Shown here: in pieces, positions 1-9,728 of the stretch
Position numbering within the stretch: position 1 is the first letter of the stretch
Layout of the letters: each line of letters starts with the position of its first letter
DNA from: Bacillota bacterium
GTDB taxonomy: Bacteria > Bacillota > Clostridia > Oscillospirales > Acutalibacteraceae
Direction: 5' to 3'
DNA length: 64,000 bases
NCBI GenBank assembly: GCA_023410445.1
Contig: JAEYPT010000008.1
Span: 377,037-441,036, forward strand
The notes under the pieces: model-generated
Databases searched by the model: none
Seen by the model: the letters and a program-made list of their open reading frames with translations, nothing else
Told to the model about the DNA's origin: nothing
Position numbers and translations under genes: made by a program

Positions 1-230
1 TTAAAAATAGTATTTATATATGTATTGCTAATATAATATCCCATCTGCCCCGCGATGTCAATAGCTTTTTGAAATAAGATGAAAAACATCCTGCAAATGG
101 AACTTTTTCTGCAGATGCAGCGTTTTAACCCTTCCGAACGATTGTGGAGCGCTGAATGATTGGAATAGAATTCAAGTATATTCTCCCATTTTTTAGAAAT
201 TATAATAAAAATTGTTGGGAGGAATTTACA

Positions 231-1730
231 ATGAGCAGTCACGACAATTTCGGCGGCGCAAAGCTTCCATCCGATCAGATGGAAGCAAATATCAACTATA
301 TCCGCAATATTTTCGCTCCTGACGACACGCTGCAATTTCGCTATCTTACCAATTCCCCGGATTCCGGACTTCAGTTCTGCCTGATTTACGCCGACGGCAT
401 GATCAACAACAAGCTGATGAACGACGACATTATCCGTCCTCTTCAAAATTACGAATTTCCGGATCGGAAAGCCGATTTGATGGAATTGATCCTGCGGCGC
501 GTAACGCCTTCCAACAGTGCGGAAAAGACGGCCGATGTCGACAAAGTCGTACAGGCGATTGTTTACGGCGACGCCGTTTTGCTTGCCGATGGATGCTGCG
601 AGGGACTAATTCTGAACACAAAGGGCTGGAATGTTCGGGCCATTGCCGAACCGGAAAGCGAACGGGTACTCCGCGGGCCGAGGGAAGGATTCAACGAGTC
701 CCTTCTGGTCAACCTTTCCATGCTTCGGCGCAAGCTTCGCACTCCCGACCTGAAATTCCAGTATATGACCTTCGGTAAAAAATCACGCACCAAGGCATGC
801 CTTTGCTATCTGGACAGCATTGTAAACAAAACGGCTCTGACGGAGCTTGACCGGCGTCTGGCTCAGATTGATATCGACGGGACGCTGGACTCCAACTACA
901 TTTCGGAGTTGATTAAAGAAAAACCGTTTTCCCCTCTGGAAGCGGCAGGGGCCTCGGAACGCCCGGACGTGATTGCCGCGAACCTTCTGGAAGGACGCAT
1001 TGCCTTGTTCCTTGACGGCACACCGGTCGTTCTCACAGTTCCGCATCTATTCACTGAATATTTTCAAAGCGACGAGGATTATTACCTCAATTACGTATTT
1101 GCAACAATCGGCAGGATTCTGCGCATTCTTGCGTTCTTCATTTCCACCAGTTTCCCTGCGATTTATATTTCTCTGGTTACGTATCACCAGGAGATGCTGC
1201 CCACCCCGCTGTTACTGAGCATCTCGGCGGCACGCCAGAGCGTACCATTCCCCACGGCGCTTGAGATGCTGATGATGCTCGTGGTTTTCGAGATGCTCCG
1301 TGAATCCGGAGCGCGCATGCCGGGAATCATGGGACAAGCGCTCAGCATTGTAGGCGCTCTGGTCGTCGGTCAGGCCGCGGTGGAAGCGAAAATCGTCAGC
1401 GCCCCCATTATCATTGTCGTGGCACTTACCGGCATCTGCGGCTTTATGATTCCCCGGATCAAGGGCTTTATGATTATTGAACGGTTCTTTCTGATGGGAT
1501 TCGCGTGCATTTTGGGCCTTTACGGCTATCTGCTCGGCGTGCTGGCGATGCTGGCGATGCTGTTCGGAACCTACTCCTTTGGGGTGCCGATCATGCCGGA
1601 TGTCTATGCCCACGAATTTCAGGATTATAAAGACGTCTACGGCCGGGTTACCTGGAAAAAGATGAACAAGCGGCCCAAATTGCTGACAAACGATCAGACC
1701 CGGCAAAGGACGAAAGGAAACACAAAATGA
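231..1730 (+). CDS. GerA-family spore germination protein (A subunit)
   Basis: A subunit of a GerA-type nutrient germinant receptor of the spore inner membrane. The 499-residue product has a soluble N-terminal half and a hydrophobic C-terminal half with about five membrane segments. Family signatures are visible: RGPREGFNE, and TPDLKF shortly after it. The ATG was chosen because GGGAGG sits 9 bases upstream; an in-frame ATG at 156 has no ribosome site. The stop overlaps the start of the GerC-like gene by four bases, so translation is probably coupled. First gene of an A-C-small-B operon. Assignment to family is secure; the germinant cannot be read from sequence. Confidence 0.95.
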   Translation: MSSHDNFGGAKLPSDQMEANINYIRNIFAPDDTLQFRYLTNSPDSGLQFCLIYADGMINNKLMNDDIIRPLQNYEFPDRKADLMELILRRVTPSNSAEKTADVDKVVQAIVYGDAVLLADGCCEGLILNTKGWNVRAIAEPESERVLRGPREGFNESLLVNLSMLRRKLRTPDLKFQYMTFGKKSRTKACLCYLDSIVNKTALTELDRRLAQIDIDGTLDSNYISELIKEKPFSPLEAAGASERPDVIAANLLEGRIALFLDGTPVVLTVPHLFTEYFQSDEDYYLNYVFATIGRILRILAFFISTSFPAIYISLVTYHQEMLPTPLLLSISAARQSVPFPTALEMLMMLVVFEMLRESGARMPGIMGQALSIVGALVVGQAAVEAKIVSAPIIIVVALTGICGFMIPRIKGFMIIERFFLMGFACILGLYGYLLGVLAMLAMLFGTYSFGVPIMPDVYAHEFQDYKDVYGRVTWKKMNKRPKLLTNDQTRQRTKGNTK

Positions 1731-2881
1731 AACGGTGGAGAAAGCTGTTCGTACTTTTGGAAGCGACCGCGATTCTGTTCCTTTTCAGCGGGTGCTGGAA
1801 TTATAAGGAAATCGAAAAAAACACCATCGTCGCCGGTGTCGCAATTGACCCGGGAACAGGCGGCTACAAATACCATGTGACGTATGAGGTTCTCAGTCTG
1901 ACCGGCGGAAAAGATCAGACCATTAAATCAGCACTTTTGGAATCGGACGGCAACTCCATTTTTGACGCTGTACGCCAAACGGTGGCAATGGCGGATAAAA
2001 AGCTGTACTTCAGTGACTGCAAAATCGTCATTGTCAGCAAAGAAATTGCCAAAGAAGGCATCGAACCCCTGCTTGACTTTTTTCTGCGCGATCACGAGCC
2101 CCGCATCTCGCTTCTGTTCGCCGTGTCGGACGAAAATACCGCCGCTGAAATTTTGAATATTCAACTGAAAACGGGCGAGCCGGTATCATACAAAATCAGC
2201 AGCATGATGGAGCAGTCCAAGGACGTGCTGGGGCATGTTCTGCCCTATCCGCTGTATCAAATCTATAACGTTTTTACATCCAAGAATCAGGAACTGACTC
2301 TGCCTGATATCCGTATTGTCAAAGTATTTGAAAATGAAGAGCCGAAGCTTGGCACAAACGTCATATTCCGTCAGGATAAAATGATCGGCATCATGCCGGA
2401 AGACGAATGTCTGTATTACCTGATGCTGAAAAACAAACTCAAAAGCGGCATTCTCCTGACCGGCATCCCTCCGAGCCAAAAGAATATCGCCCTTGAAATC
2501 ATGAAGTGCAGTACAAAGATGGAATCCGTCGTCAGCGGAAGCCATGTGACCATGAAAATTCAAATCAACATCGACGCAAATCTCGCCGAGGAAAACAGCC
2601 AGAAGGAAAACTACACGGTGGGGAACGGCGAATTCAAAGATATTGAAAAAGCCGCCTCAAAAATGGTTCAGGAACAAACGGAAAGTGTGATCGGCGATAT
2701 CCAGAAAAATTACGGGACCGATATCTTCGGATTTGGCTCGGAAATCCATCAGGACCGCTATGACGACTGGATGCGGATGGAATCAAACTGGGACAAGATT
2801 TTTCCGACCGTAAAATGTGAGGTCTCGGCAGACGTAAAGCTTCTCAATTCTTCCACCGCACTGGTGAAAGGCGGCAGTTGA
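1727..2881 (+). CDS. Ger(x)C-family spore germination lipoprotein
   Basis: C subunit of the germinant receptor, a lipoprotein expected on the outer face of the spore inner membrane. The 384-residue product starts with a basic, hydrophobic signal ending in the lipobox FSGC (Cys23), followed by WNYKEIE, the usual start of mature Ger(x)C proteins. Length fits the family. It overlaps the A-subunit gene (ATGA junction) and its own stop overlaps the TTG of the next small gene, so the operon is tightly coupled. Confidence 0.94.
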   Translation: MKRWRKLFVLLEATAILFLFSGCWNYKEIEKNTIVAGVAIDPGTGGYKYHVTYEVLSLTGGKDQTIKSALLESDGNSIFDAVRQTVAMADKKLYFSDCKIVIVSKEIAKEGIEPLLDFFLRDHEPRISLLFAVSDENTAAEILNIQLKTGEPVSYKISSMMEQSKDVLGHVLPYPLYQIYNVFTSKNQELTLPDIRIVKVFENEEPKLGTNVIFRQDKMIGIMPEDECLYYLMLKNKLKSGILLTGIPPSQKNIALEIMKCSTKMESVVSGSHVTMKIQINIDANLAEENSQKENYTVGNGEFKDIEKAASKMVQEQTESVIGDIQKNYGTDIFGFGSEIHQDRYDDWMRMESNWDKIFPTVKCEVSADVKLLNSSTALVKGGS

Positions 2882-3093
2882 CTGTGTATATCACGATTTT
2901 TCTGGTATTTTATATCACGCTCGTCTTTACAGATCTCATTCCGATGATTAAAAAAAAGGATCGGGATTATCTGTGGTTCTATTTTCCGGTCTATGCGGTT
3001 ACGCTGATCGTCAATATTCTGATCGGCCTGAATTTTCGCAGTCCAAGCATTACGGCCATTCTGGAAAAATGGCTGTCAAATTTTATAAAATGA
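2878..3093 (+). CDS. small membrane protein in germination operon
   Basis: A 71-residue protein with two predicted membrane segments (about residues 3-20 and 32-50) separated by a short basic loop KKKDRD. I do not recognise a named family. Translation would start at a TTG that overlaps the GerC stop, with AAGGCGG just upstream; no ATG is available. Position between C and B subunits suggests an accessory subunit of the receptor, comparable to small extra proteins in some germinant receptor operons. Function is inferred from context only. Confidence 0.6.
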   Translation: MTVYITIFLVFYITLVFTDLIPMIKKKDRDYLWFYFPVYAVTLIVNILIGLNFRSPSITAILEKWLSNFIK

Positions 3094-3105
3094 GGAAATT
3101 GTTTG

Positions 3106-4248
3106 ATGAAAGATCGTATTACCGGAAAACAGATGGAATGTACGATTGCCCTTTTTCTGATTGGAAGTTCCCTCGTAACCGGATCGGCTACCCAGGCCAA
3201 GCAGGATACATGGTTCTGCATGATTCTGGCGCTCCTGCTGAACATTCCTCTTGTATGGGTTCACTCACAGATTCTGGAACTGTACCCCGGTCGAAACTAC
3301 TTTGAAAACATCGTAAAGGCCTGCGGAAAACCGGTCGGGAAAGCACTGTGCATTCTTTTAATGATTTATAGCTTCCATATTGCTGCTCTTGTAAAAAAAA
3401 TTTTCGTCAATTTTATTCAAACCCTGAATATGCCGGAAACACCGTTTATTTTCATTCTGCTTTCCATCGTAATGGTGGAATTCTATATGTCGAAAAAGCG
3501 CTTGTTTGTTGTGGCACGTGTTTCAAAATTCACAATTCCGCTTCTGATTGTTACCGTTCTGATGACCATGATTCTCTCTTACAGCAATCTCGACCCTTCC
3601 AATCTGAAGCCAGTTTTGAGATCGGATTTCAGATCAATGGCAAGCGGAACCCTGCTCATCTTCACTTTACCTTTTGGGGAGTCCGTCCTGTGCGCGCCGA
3701 TGTTCGGCGCTTTGGACCAAAGGGAGCCGGTGTTTCCCGTCTTTTTGAAAGGAATGCTCCTCGGATTCTCGATCCTTCTGTTCGCCAATCTGCGCAATCT
3801 TCTCATTCTGGGGAACTCGGAAAGCGTCTTTGCCTATCCGTCCTATCAGGCTGTAAGCGTAATTGGGATCGGCGATTTTTTCACCCGTATCGAAGTGATT
3901 ATCGGGTTTAATCTTCTTCTTGCCGGCTTTATTAAAGTGTGCGTAACCTATTTCACCTGCTGTCAGGAAGTTGCCAAAATTTTTGATTTTGACGATTATG
4001 TGCCGCTCTTTGCGCCCTGCGGGCTCATTCTTGTGACATTGATTATGCTCGTCAATTCCAACACGGAGGAAATGCTGAACTGGCTGAAATACCATCCTTT
4101 TTATTCTCTGCCGTTTCAGGTTGTCATCCCGGTCGCGGTGCTGATTACCGGAAAAATCAGAAACAGAGCGCAGAAAAAGAAACGGATGCAAAAGAAAGCC
4201 ATTGAAAAGCAATCTGTCTCAAGCAAAATCTCGCCGGAAAACGCCTGA
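3106..4248 (+). CDS. GerAB-family endospore germination permease (B subunit)
   Basis: B subunit of the germinant receptor, an integral membrane protein of the amino acid permease-like GerAB/ArcD/ProY superfamily. The 380-residue product begins KDRITGKQMECTIAL and has about ten membrane segments, ending in a basic tail rich in Lys/Arg (RAQKKKRMQKK). The ATG three bases after a TTG is preferred because of spacing to AGGAAAT upstream. Last gene of the operon, 12 bases after the small membrane protein, followed at once by a terminator. Confidence 0.93.
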   Translation: MKDRITGKQMECTIALFLIGSSLVTGSATQAKQDTWFCMILALLLNIPLVWVHSQILELYPGRNYFENIVKACGKPVGKALCILLMIYSFHIAALVKKIFVNFIQTLNMPETPFIFILLSIVMVEFYMSKKRLFVVARVSKFTIPLLIVTVLMTMILSYSNLDPSNLKPVLRSDFRSMASGTLLIFTLPFGESVLCAPMFGALDQREPVFPVFLKGMLLGFSILLFANLRNLLILGNSESVFAYPSYQAVSVIGIGDFFTRIEVIIGFNLLLAGFIKVCVTYFTCCQEVAKIFDFDDYVPLFAPCGLILVTLIMLVNSNTEEMLNWLKYHPFYSLPFQVVIPVAVLITGKIRNRAQKKKRMQKKAIEKQSVSSKISPENA

Positions 4249-4258
4249 AACAAGAATT

Positions 4259-4312
4259 CCACAAAGCGGCTTTGGAATCGTTCCAAATGCGAGCCTTGTG
4301 GATTTTTTATTT
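4259..4312 (+). terminator. Rho-independent terminator of ger operon
   Basis: Outer stem CCACAA/TTGTGG and inner stem TTTGGAA/TTCCAAA around a TCG loop, followed by ATTTTTTATTT. It lies between the convergent ger and atp operons, only a few bases from the atpC stop, and may also end atp transcription, though the T-run on that side is weaker. Confidence 0.8.
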
Positions 4313-4315
4313 GCA

Positions 4316-4717
4316 CTATTCTATTTTAGAAATTTTTTGTCTCCAGAGTGCCCTCTGCAGCGCAGCCTGCAGCTTACTGTCCTCCTGCTCGCCGCGTTTG
4401 GCTTCGAGAATACTTCGCGCCCTTTTCTCAGCCGCCTGGGCCCGTTCCCGATCGATTTCCTCCGGCCACTCGGCGCTGTCTGCCAGGACGGTTGTTCTGC
4501 CGTCCCCCACCTCCAGAAAACCATCGGAAACGAACGCGCAAAGCCACCGGTCTTCCTTTTTGATTTTCAGGGGCCCGGCCGACACGGAAACGACCATCGG
4601 GATGTGTCCGCTGAGAATTCCGATCTCTCCACCGGGGGTCTTCACAACCAGCTCCTGTACTTCATCCGCATAAAAAGCTCTGTCGGGCACTACAACTTCA
4701 AGACGGAACGTACTCAT
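4316..4717 (-). CDS. atpC: F1Fo ATP synthase epsilon subunit
   Basis: Central-stalk epsilon subunit of F1, which couples rotation and can inhibit ATP hydrolysis. The 133 residues include the N-terminal beta-sandwich (FRLEVVVPDRAFYADEV, GGEIGILSGHIPMV) and a C-terminal helical region rich in Arg/Glu/Ala. Length is normal. Last gene of the atp operon, 17 bases after atpD, ending next to the shared terminator. Confidence 0.95.
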   Translation of the reverse strand: MSTFRLEVVVPDRAFYADEVQELVVKTPGGEIGILSGHIPMVVSVSAGPLKIKKEDRWLCAFVSDGFLEVGDGRTTVLADSAEWPEEIDRERAQAAEKRARSILEAKRGEQEDSKLQAALQRALWRQKISKIE

Positions 4718-4734
4718 TGTCGCTTTTGCGCCTC

Positions 4735-6123
4735 CTACATGCTTTTCGCGGTTTCATAAACCTCTTCGATTGTGCCTTTCATAAAGAACGCAGACTCCGG
4801 AATATCATCCATTTTGCCGTCGATAATTTCCTGAAAACCTCGAATCGTATCTTTGATCGGCACATATCTTCCGTCGAACCCTGAGAAAACCTTTGCAACA
4901 AAAAACGGCTGAGAAAGATACCGTTTGATTTTCCTTGCCCGGTAAACCGTGAGCTTATCCTCTTCGGAGAGCTCGTCCATCCCAAGAATCGCGATAATAT
5001 CCGTAAGTTCTTTATAGCGCTGAAGCATTTCCTGAACACGACACGCAACACGGTAATGCTCCTCGCCCACAATACGGGGATCGAGGATGCGGGAAGAAGA
5101 GTTCAGCGGATCGACCGCCGGATAAATACCCTCCTCCACGATGGAACGCGACAGCACGGTGGTGGCATCCAGATGGGCAAATGTGGTAGCGGGCGCAGGG
5201 TCCGTCAAGTCATCCGCAGGAACATAAACCGCCTGAACCGATGTAATGGAGCCTTTCTTGGTCGATGTGATACGCTCCTGAAGCGCGCCCATATCCGTTG
5301 CCAGCGTCGGCTGGTAGCCGACGGCAGACGGAATTCTGCCAAGCAGGGCCGAGACCTCCGAGCCTGCCTGAACGAAACGGAAGATGTTGTCCACAAAGAG
5401 CAGGACGTCCTGCCCAAGCTTATCCCTGAAATACTCGGCAATTGTAAGACCGGTAAGCCCCACCCGCATTCTTGAACCGGGCGGTTCGTTCATCTGCCCG
5501 AATACCAGCGAGGTTTTTTCCAACACGCCCGAATCACTCATTTCGTGCCAAAGGTCGTTGCCCTCGCGCGAACGTTCTCCGACTCCCGTGAACACGGAAT
5601 AACCGCCATGCTCCGTTGCAATATTCCGAATGAGTTCCTGAATCAGCACGGTTTTTCCGACTCCGGCTCCGCCGAACAATCCCACCTTACCCCCTTTTGC
5701 GTAAGGGGCCAGAAGATCGATGACCTTGATTCCCGTTTCAAACATCTCGGCCGCGGGAACCTGTTCGTCAAAATCCGGCGCCTGCCGGTGGATCGGCCAA
5801 TAATCGTCGGCAACAATTTCACCCTTTCGATCAATCGGCTGACCAAGTACATTCAGTACCCTGCCCAAGGTTCCTTTGCCGACCGGTACCCGGATGGCGC
5901 TGCCCGTGCCGACGGCGCTCATCCCACGGATCAGGCCCTCGGTGGCCGTCATCGAAACACACCGAACGGTCTGGTTGCCTAAGTGCTGCATCACTTCGGC
6001 AAATACTTCTTTCCCTGCGTTGTCGATGATGACCGCGTCATAAATCTTGGGAAGGCTTTCTTCAAATTTAATATCGATAACCGGACCGATTATCTGTACA
6101 ATCTGACCTGTATTCCCTGCCAT
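4735..6123 (-). CDS. atpD: F1Fo ATP synthase beta subunit
   Basis: Catalytic beta subunit of F1. The 462-residue product shows Walker A GGAGVGKT, the GERSREGNDLW segment with the catalytic Glu region, and the Walker B/DELSEED area (LLFVDNIFRF, and MDELSEEDK). The start MAGNTGQIVQIIGPV is typical. Length is normal and no motif is altered. It follows atpG with a 30-base gap in the usual order. Confidence 0.97.
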   Translation of the reverse strand: MAGNTGQIVQIIGPVIDIKFEESLPKIYDAVIIDNAGKEVFAEVMQHLGNQTVRCVSMTATEGLIRGMSAVGTGSAIRVPVGKGTLGRVLNVLGQPIDRKGEIVADDYWPIHRQAPDFDEQVPAAEMFETGIKVIDLLAPYAKGGKVGLFGGAGVGKTVLIQELIRNIATEHGGYSVFTGVGERSREGNDLWHEMSDSGVLEKTSLVFGQMNEPPGSRMRVGLTGLTIAEYFRDKLGQDVLLFVDNIFRFVQAGSEVSALLGRIPSAVGYQPTLATDMGALQERITSTKKGSITSVQAVYVPADDLTDPAPATTFAHLDATTVLSRSIVEEGIYPAVDPLNSSSRILDPRIVGEEHYRVACRVQEMLQRYKELTDIIAILGMDELSEEDKLTVYRARKIKRYLSQPFFVAKVFSGFDGRYVPIKDTIRGFQEIIDGKMDDIPESAFFMKGTIEEVYETAKSM

Positions 6124-6153
6124 AATCCTGCTCCTTAATCAAACATCTTTCCC

Positions 6154-7041
6154 CTACTCCAGTGCCGAGGCTCCGCCGATAATTTCCGTAATTTCCTGAG
6201 TGATCGCCGCCTGCCTTGCCCTGTTATACTGGAGGTTCAAAGCCGAGATCATCTTGTCCGCATTGGTGGTCGCACTGTCCATCGCCGTCATTCGCGCGCT
6301 TTGTTCGCTCGAATACGATTCGACAAGCGCGCCGTATACAATACCCCTGAGGTACCTGGGCACGAGAACGTCAAAAACGTCCCCCGGCGACGGCTCAAAA
6401 TAGATTGGGTTATCGGGATTCATCTTTTCGGTATTTTCAATTTCAAGCTGTTTTTGTAAATCTTCAAGATTCAGCGGCAGCAGCCTGACCGCTTTCGGTT
6501 CGAGCCGGAAGGTGTTGATCTTTTGGGTATAAGCGAGATAAACTTCATCTAATTCCCCGCTGAGAAACCGTTCAAGCATGATTTCCGCTATTTCACCCGC
6601 CCGGTCAACGGTAGGGTCTGAAACCGGATAAGCAAAGGCCCCGTCTACGGCAACCGGCTTTTTCTGAAAATACATCCGTCCGATCTGCCCGGCAAGGAAC
6701 AGCACGGGATTCTCCTTTTGCCGGCACAGCTGTTCCGCATACTTAATAATATTGTGGTTATATCCGCCGGTCAGACTCTTGTCGCCGGTCAGGACAAAAA
6801 TACCCGCCGTCTTTTTTTGCTTTTCTGCCCTTTGATCGGAATATTTGCTTTTAATCTCGCCGCTTCGCGCCAGAATATCCGCAACCGTGATTTTCACCTT
6901 GTTGAAATAGGGTTCCGTCTGTTCGAGCTGCTGCTGTGCTTTTTTCAGTTTTGCGGCAGATATCAGCTTCATGGCTTTTGTAATCTGCCTTGTATCGGTG
7001 ACGCTTTTCATTCTCAGCTTGATTTCGCGTATATTTGCCAT
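6154..7041 (-). CDS. atpG: F1Fo ATP synthase gamma subunit
   Basis: Rotating central-shaft gamma subunit. The 295 residues begin MANIREIKLRMKSV with the ITKAMKLISAAKLKKAQ helix and end in the conserved helix NRARQAAITQEITEIIGGA. These two ends form the coiled coil inside the alpha3beta3 hexamer. Length fits the family. It lies between atpA and atpD with short gaps. Confidence 0.96.
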   Translation of the reverse strand: MANIREIKLRMKSVTDTRQITKAMKLISAAKLKKAQQQLEQTEPYFNKVKITVADILARSGEIKSKYSDQRAEKQKKTAGIFVLTGDKSLTGGYNHNIIKYAEQLCRQKENPVLFLAGQIGRMYFQKKPVAVDGAFAYPVSDPTVDRAGEIAEIMLERFLSGELDEVYLAYTQKINTFRLEPKAVRLLPLNLEDLQKQLEIENTEKMNPDNPIYFEPSPGDVFDVLVPRYLRGIVYGALVESYSSEQSARMTAMDSATTNADKMISALNLQYNRARQAAITQEITEIIGGASALE

Positions 7042-7060
7042 AAGCAGTTACCGCCTTTTA

Positions 7061-8569
7061 TCATACCCTGTCCGCTTTACACTCTTCTACCGCCTTTTTC
7101 AGCAGTTCTTCTGTTTCCGGAAGCAATTTCCCGGTCTGCCGTATGGACTGCAGGATTTCGGGATAATTCCCCTTCAGGTAGTTCAGTACCTCCTGCTGGA
7201 ACTTTCTCACTTCTTTCACAGGTACGTCCAAAAGATATTTGCCGGTAGCAATATAAAGCAGGACGGCCTGATTCTCTGCTGGATACGGGCAATACTGATC
7301 CTGTTTCAGCGTTTCGAAAATCCGCTCACCCAAAAGCAGCTTTTCCTTGGTTGCTTTGTCAAGATCGGACCCGAACTGCTCGAAGACAGCAAGCTCCCGG
7401 TACTGCGCGAGATTCACGCGCAGAGGTCCAGCGGTTTTCTTGACCGCCTTAATCTGAGCGTCACCTCCGACACGGGAAACGGAAATGCCGACGTTGATTG
7501 CCGGACGCTGACCTGAATAGAACAGCTCCGATTCCAGAAAGATCTGTCCGTCCGTAATGGAAATAACGTTTGTGGGAATGTAGGCCGAAATATCGCCGGC
7601 CTGAGTTTCAATGATTGGAAGCGCGGTAATGGAGCCTCCGCCAAGCTCGTCGGAAAGTCTTGCCGCCCGTTCCAAAAGCCTTGAATGCAGATAGAAAACG
7701 TCCCCGGGAAAAGCTTCGCGGCCCGGCGGCCTGCGGAGCATCAGAGACATGGCCCGGTAGGCGACCGCGTGTTTGGAAAGATCGTCGTAAACGATCAGAA
7801 CGTCCCTGTTCTGCTCATACATAAAATATTCGGCCATTGCACAGCCGGCATACGGAGCGATATACTGCAGCGTCGAAGGTTCGCTTGCCGTGGCCGACAG
7901 GATAATGGTATAGTTCATGGCACCGTATTTTTCAAGTGTGCCGTGAATACTTGCAACGGTAGAAGCCTTTTGGCCGATGGCAACATAAACGCAGAGAACG
8001 CCGCTTTCTTTCTGATTGATGATCGCGTCGATCGCAATTGCGGTTTTACCGGTCTGCCGGTCGCCGATGATAAGCTCTCTCTGTCCCCTGCCGATCGGTG
8101 TTAGGGCATCGACCGCGAGAATCCCGGTCTGAAGGGGCTGATCGACGTGCTTCCGGTCAATAACGCCGGGGGCGAGGAATTCAACCGGCCGGTAAGAAGC
8201 CGCGTTGATTTCCCCTTTGCTGTCCAGCGGCTCGCCGAGCGCGTTGACGACTCTGCCGAGAAGAGCTTCTCCGACCGGTACCTGAACAGTGGTTCCCGTG
8301 CTCCGCACTCCGGTGCCTTCCGTGATTTCTGTTTCGTCGCCGAGCAGCACGCAGCCGATATTGTCTTCTTCCAGATTCAAGGCCATTCCGCTGACGCCGT
8401 TTTCAAACTTCAACAGTTCTCCGTACATGCAGTCGCGAAGACCGTAAATTCTTGCAATGCCGTCGCCGGAGCTGAGAACGCTGCCGACGTTTTCCGCCTC
8501 AGTCTGTACGCCGTAATTTTCGATCTGCTGTTTTATAATGGTACTGATTTCTTCCGGTCTTATCTTCAC
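7061..8569 (-). CDS. atpA: F1Fo ATP synthase alpha subunit
   Basis: Non-catalytic nucleotide-binding alpha subunit of F1. The start is a GTG (product MKIRPEEISTIIKQQI) with AAGGAGGT eight bases upstream; this gives 502 residues, the usual length, and removes an apparent overlap with atpH. Walker A is GDRQTGKTA, and the VYVAIGQKASTV and SRLLERAARLSDELGGGSITALP motifs are intact. Order atpH-atpA-atpG is the standard bacterial one. Confidence 0.97.
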   Translation of the reverse strand: MKIRPEEISTIIKQQIENYGVQTEAENVGSVLSSGDGIARIYGLRDCMYGELLKFENGVSGMALNLEEDNIGCVLLGDETEITEGTGVRSTGTTVQVPVGEALLGRVVNALGEPLDSKGEINAASYRPVEFLAPGVIDRKHVDQPLQTGILAVDALTPIGRGQRELIIGDRQTGKTAIAIDAIINQKESGVLCVYVAIGQKASTVASIHGTLEKYGAMNYTIILSATASEPSTLQYIAPYAGCAMAEYFMYEQNRDVLIVYDDLSKHAVAYRAMSLMLRRPPGREAFPGDVFYLHSRLLERAARLSDELGGGSITALPIIETQAGDISAYIPTNVISITDGQIFLESELFYSGQRPAINVGISVSRVGGDAQIKAVKKTAGPLRVNLAQYRELAVFEQFGSDLDKATKEKLLLGERIFETLKQDQYCPYPAENQAVLLYIATGKYLLDVPVKEVRKFQQEVLNYLKGNYPEILQSIRQTGKLLPETEELLKKAVEECKADRV

Positions 8570-8582
8570 CGTATTCACCTCC

Positions 8583-9116
8583 TTATGGATTGATTTCGGA
8601 CTGCATCCGGAAAAGCTTCCCTTTGACGGTGCCGTCGTAGACATTGCCGTCCACGGTTACTTTAACGCCGCCGATCAGGGAAGCATCCGTTTCTACGGCA
8701 ATTTTCACAGAAGAGCCATGGTAAATAGATTGAAACGTTTTACCGATGCCGTCAAGCTGGGCCTTATCAAGCGGAAACGCCGTCGATACGGTCAAGTTAA
8801 GGATATTCCGATATTCGTCCGCCATGCGGACATAAGCGCAGCATATCTCCGGCAGAGAACGAATCCGACCTTTCTCCAGCAGCAAAAGCAGAAAATGCAG
8901 GATATTGTCTTCTACCCGCTCCCGAAAAAGCGCGGCAAGTACACTTTTCTTCGCCTGAGGAACGCTTCGGGGGGTGAGTAGAAAAGCAGAAAGGCCGTTC
9001 TCTTCTTCATAGGTCTGTGAAACTGTTTCCAAGTCTATTTGATACTTTTCCACGGCGCCGGTCTCGATCGCCAGGTTCAGCAGTGCTTTCGCGTATCGTT
9101 CCGCTGCCATAGACAT
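8583..9116 (-). CDS. atpH: F1Fo ATP synthase delta subunit
   Basis: Peripheral stalk delta (OSCP-like) subunit linking F1 to the b dimer. The 177-residue product begins MSMAAERYAKALLNLA, a conserved family start, and ends GGVKVTVDGNVYDGTVKGKL, the standard C-terminal motif. The ATG overlaps the atpF stop as ATGA, indicating translational coupling. Confidence 0.95.
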   Translation of the reverse strand: MSMAAERYAKALLNLAIETGAVEKYQIDLETVSQTYEEENGLSAFLLTPRSVPQAKKSVLAALFRERVEDNILHFLLLLLEKGRIRSLPEICCAYVRMADEYRNILNLTVSTAFPLDKAQLDGIGKTFQSIYHGSSVKIAVETDASLIGGVKVTVDGNVYDGTVKGKLFRMQSEINP

Positions 9117-9604
9117 CAGGCGGCACCTGCCTCATCGATGAATTTATCAACCAGCAGCCTGTTGCTGTCCGTATCCAGATTGACTTCCAGAATCTTGGAA
9201 GCGGCAGCGAAAACGAGGCCCACCAGTTCGTTTCGAACCTCTTTCTGCATTTGCTCCCGCTCAAGCTCGATCTCTTTTGCGGCTTTTTCCAGGAGTTCTT
9301 CCGCCTGCTTCTGCGCGTCGGCCAAAATGTCCGCCTGGCGGGCCTCTGCCTTCGCGACGGCCGCCTCAACAATGCGTTTGCTTTCGGCTTTCGCACCTCT
9401 TAGCTGTTCCTCATAGTCCGCTTTCATCTGCAGAGCTTGTGCTTTCTGCTTTTCGGCGTCGGCTATGGAATTTTCAATTGCCTTTGTGCGGTTTTCCATG
9501 AAGCTCATAATCGGCTGAAACAGGATTTTGCGAAGGACAATATACAGGACGACCAAGTTCAGGAACGCCATAATAAACTTAAAGCCGTTTAAACTTTCAA
9601 GCAA
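9116..9604 (-). CDS. atpF: F1Fo ATP synthase b subunit
   Basis: Membrane-anchored b subunit of the peripheral stalk. I choose a TTG start (product MLESLNGFKFIMAFLN, 162 residues) because AGAGGTG lies about seven bases upstream and the membrane segment begins directly after. Longer in-frame versions add an unlikely hydrophilic, Cys-containing N-terminus. One membrane helix (about residues 8-27) is followed by a long charged coiled coil (residues 35-140). Stop overlaps the atpH start. Confidence 0.93.
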   Translation of the reverse strand: MLESLNGFKFIMAFLNLVVLYIVLRKILFQPIMSFMENRTKAIENSIADAEKQKAQALQMKADYEEQLRGAKAESKRIVEAAVAKAEARQADILADAQKQAEELLEKAAKEIELEREQMQKEVRNELVGLVFAAASKILEVNLDTDSNRLLVDKFIDEAGAA

Positions 9605-9728
9605 GGAAACATCACCTCTTCCCCAAGACATCCGGTTGAAAGGGAAGCAGAACCGCTGAGAGGAAAAAACCCTCTCAGCCATTCAACTTCGTCGGGACAC
9701 AGAACCTGTTCTCATAGCTCGCAGGTTC

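Noticed and set aside
1..230. Sigma-G promoter upstream of the germination operon
   Set aside because: No convincing TGAATA/CATACTA pair at the right spacing; a TATAAT-like box at 32-37 lacks a -35 partner. Nothing else seen in this stretch.
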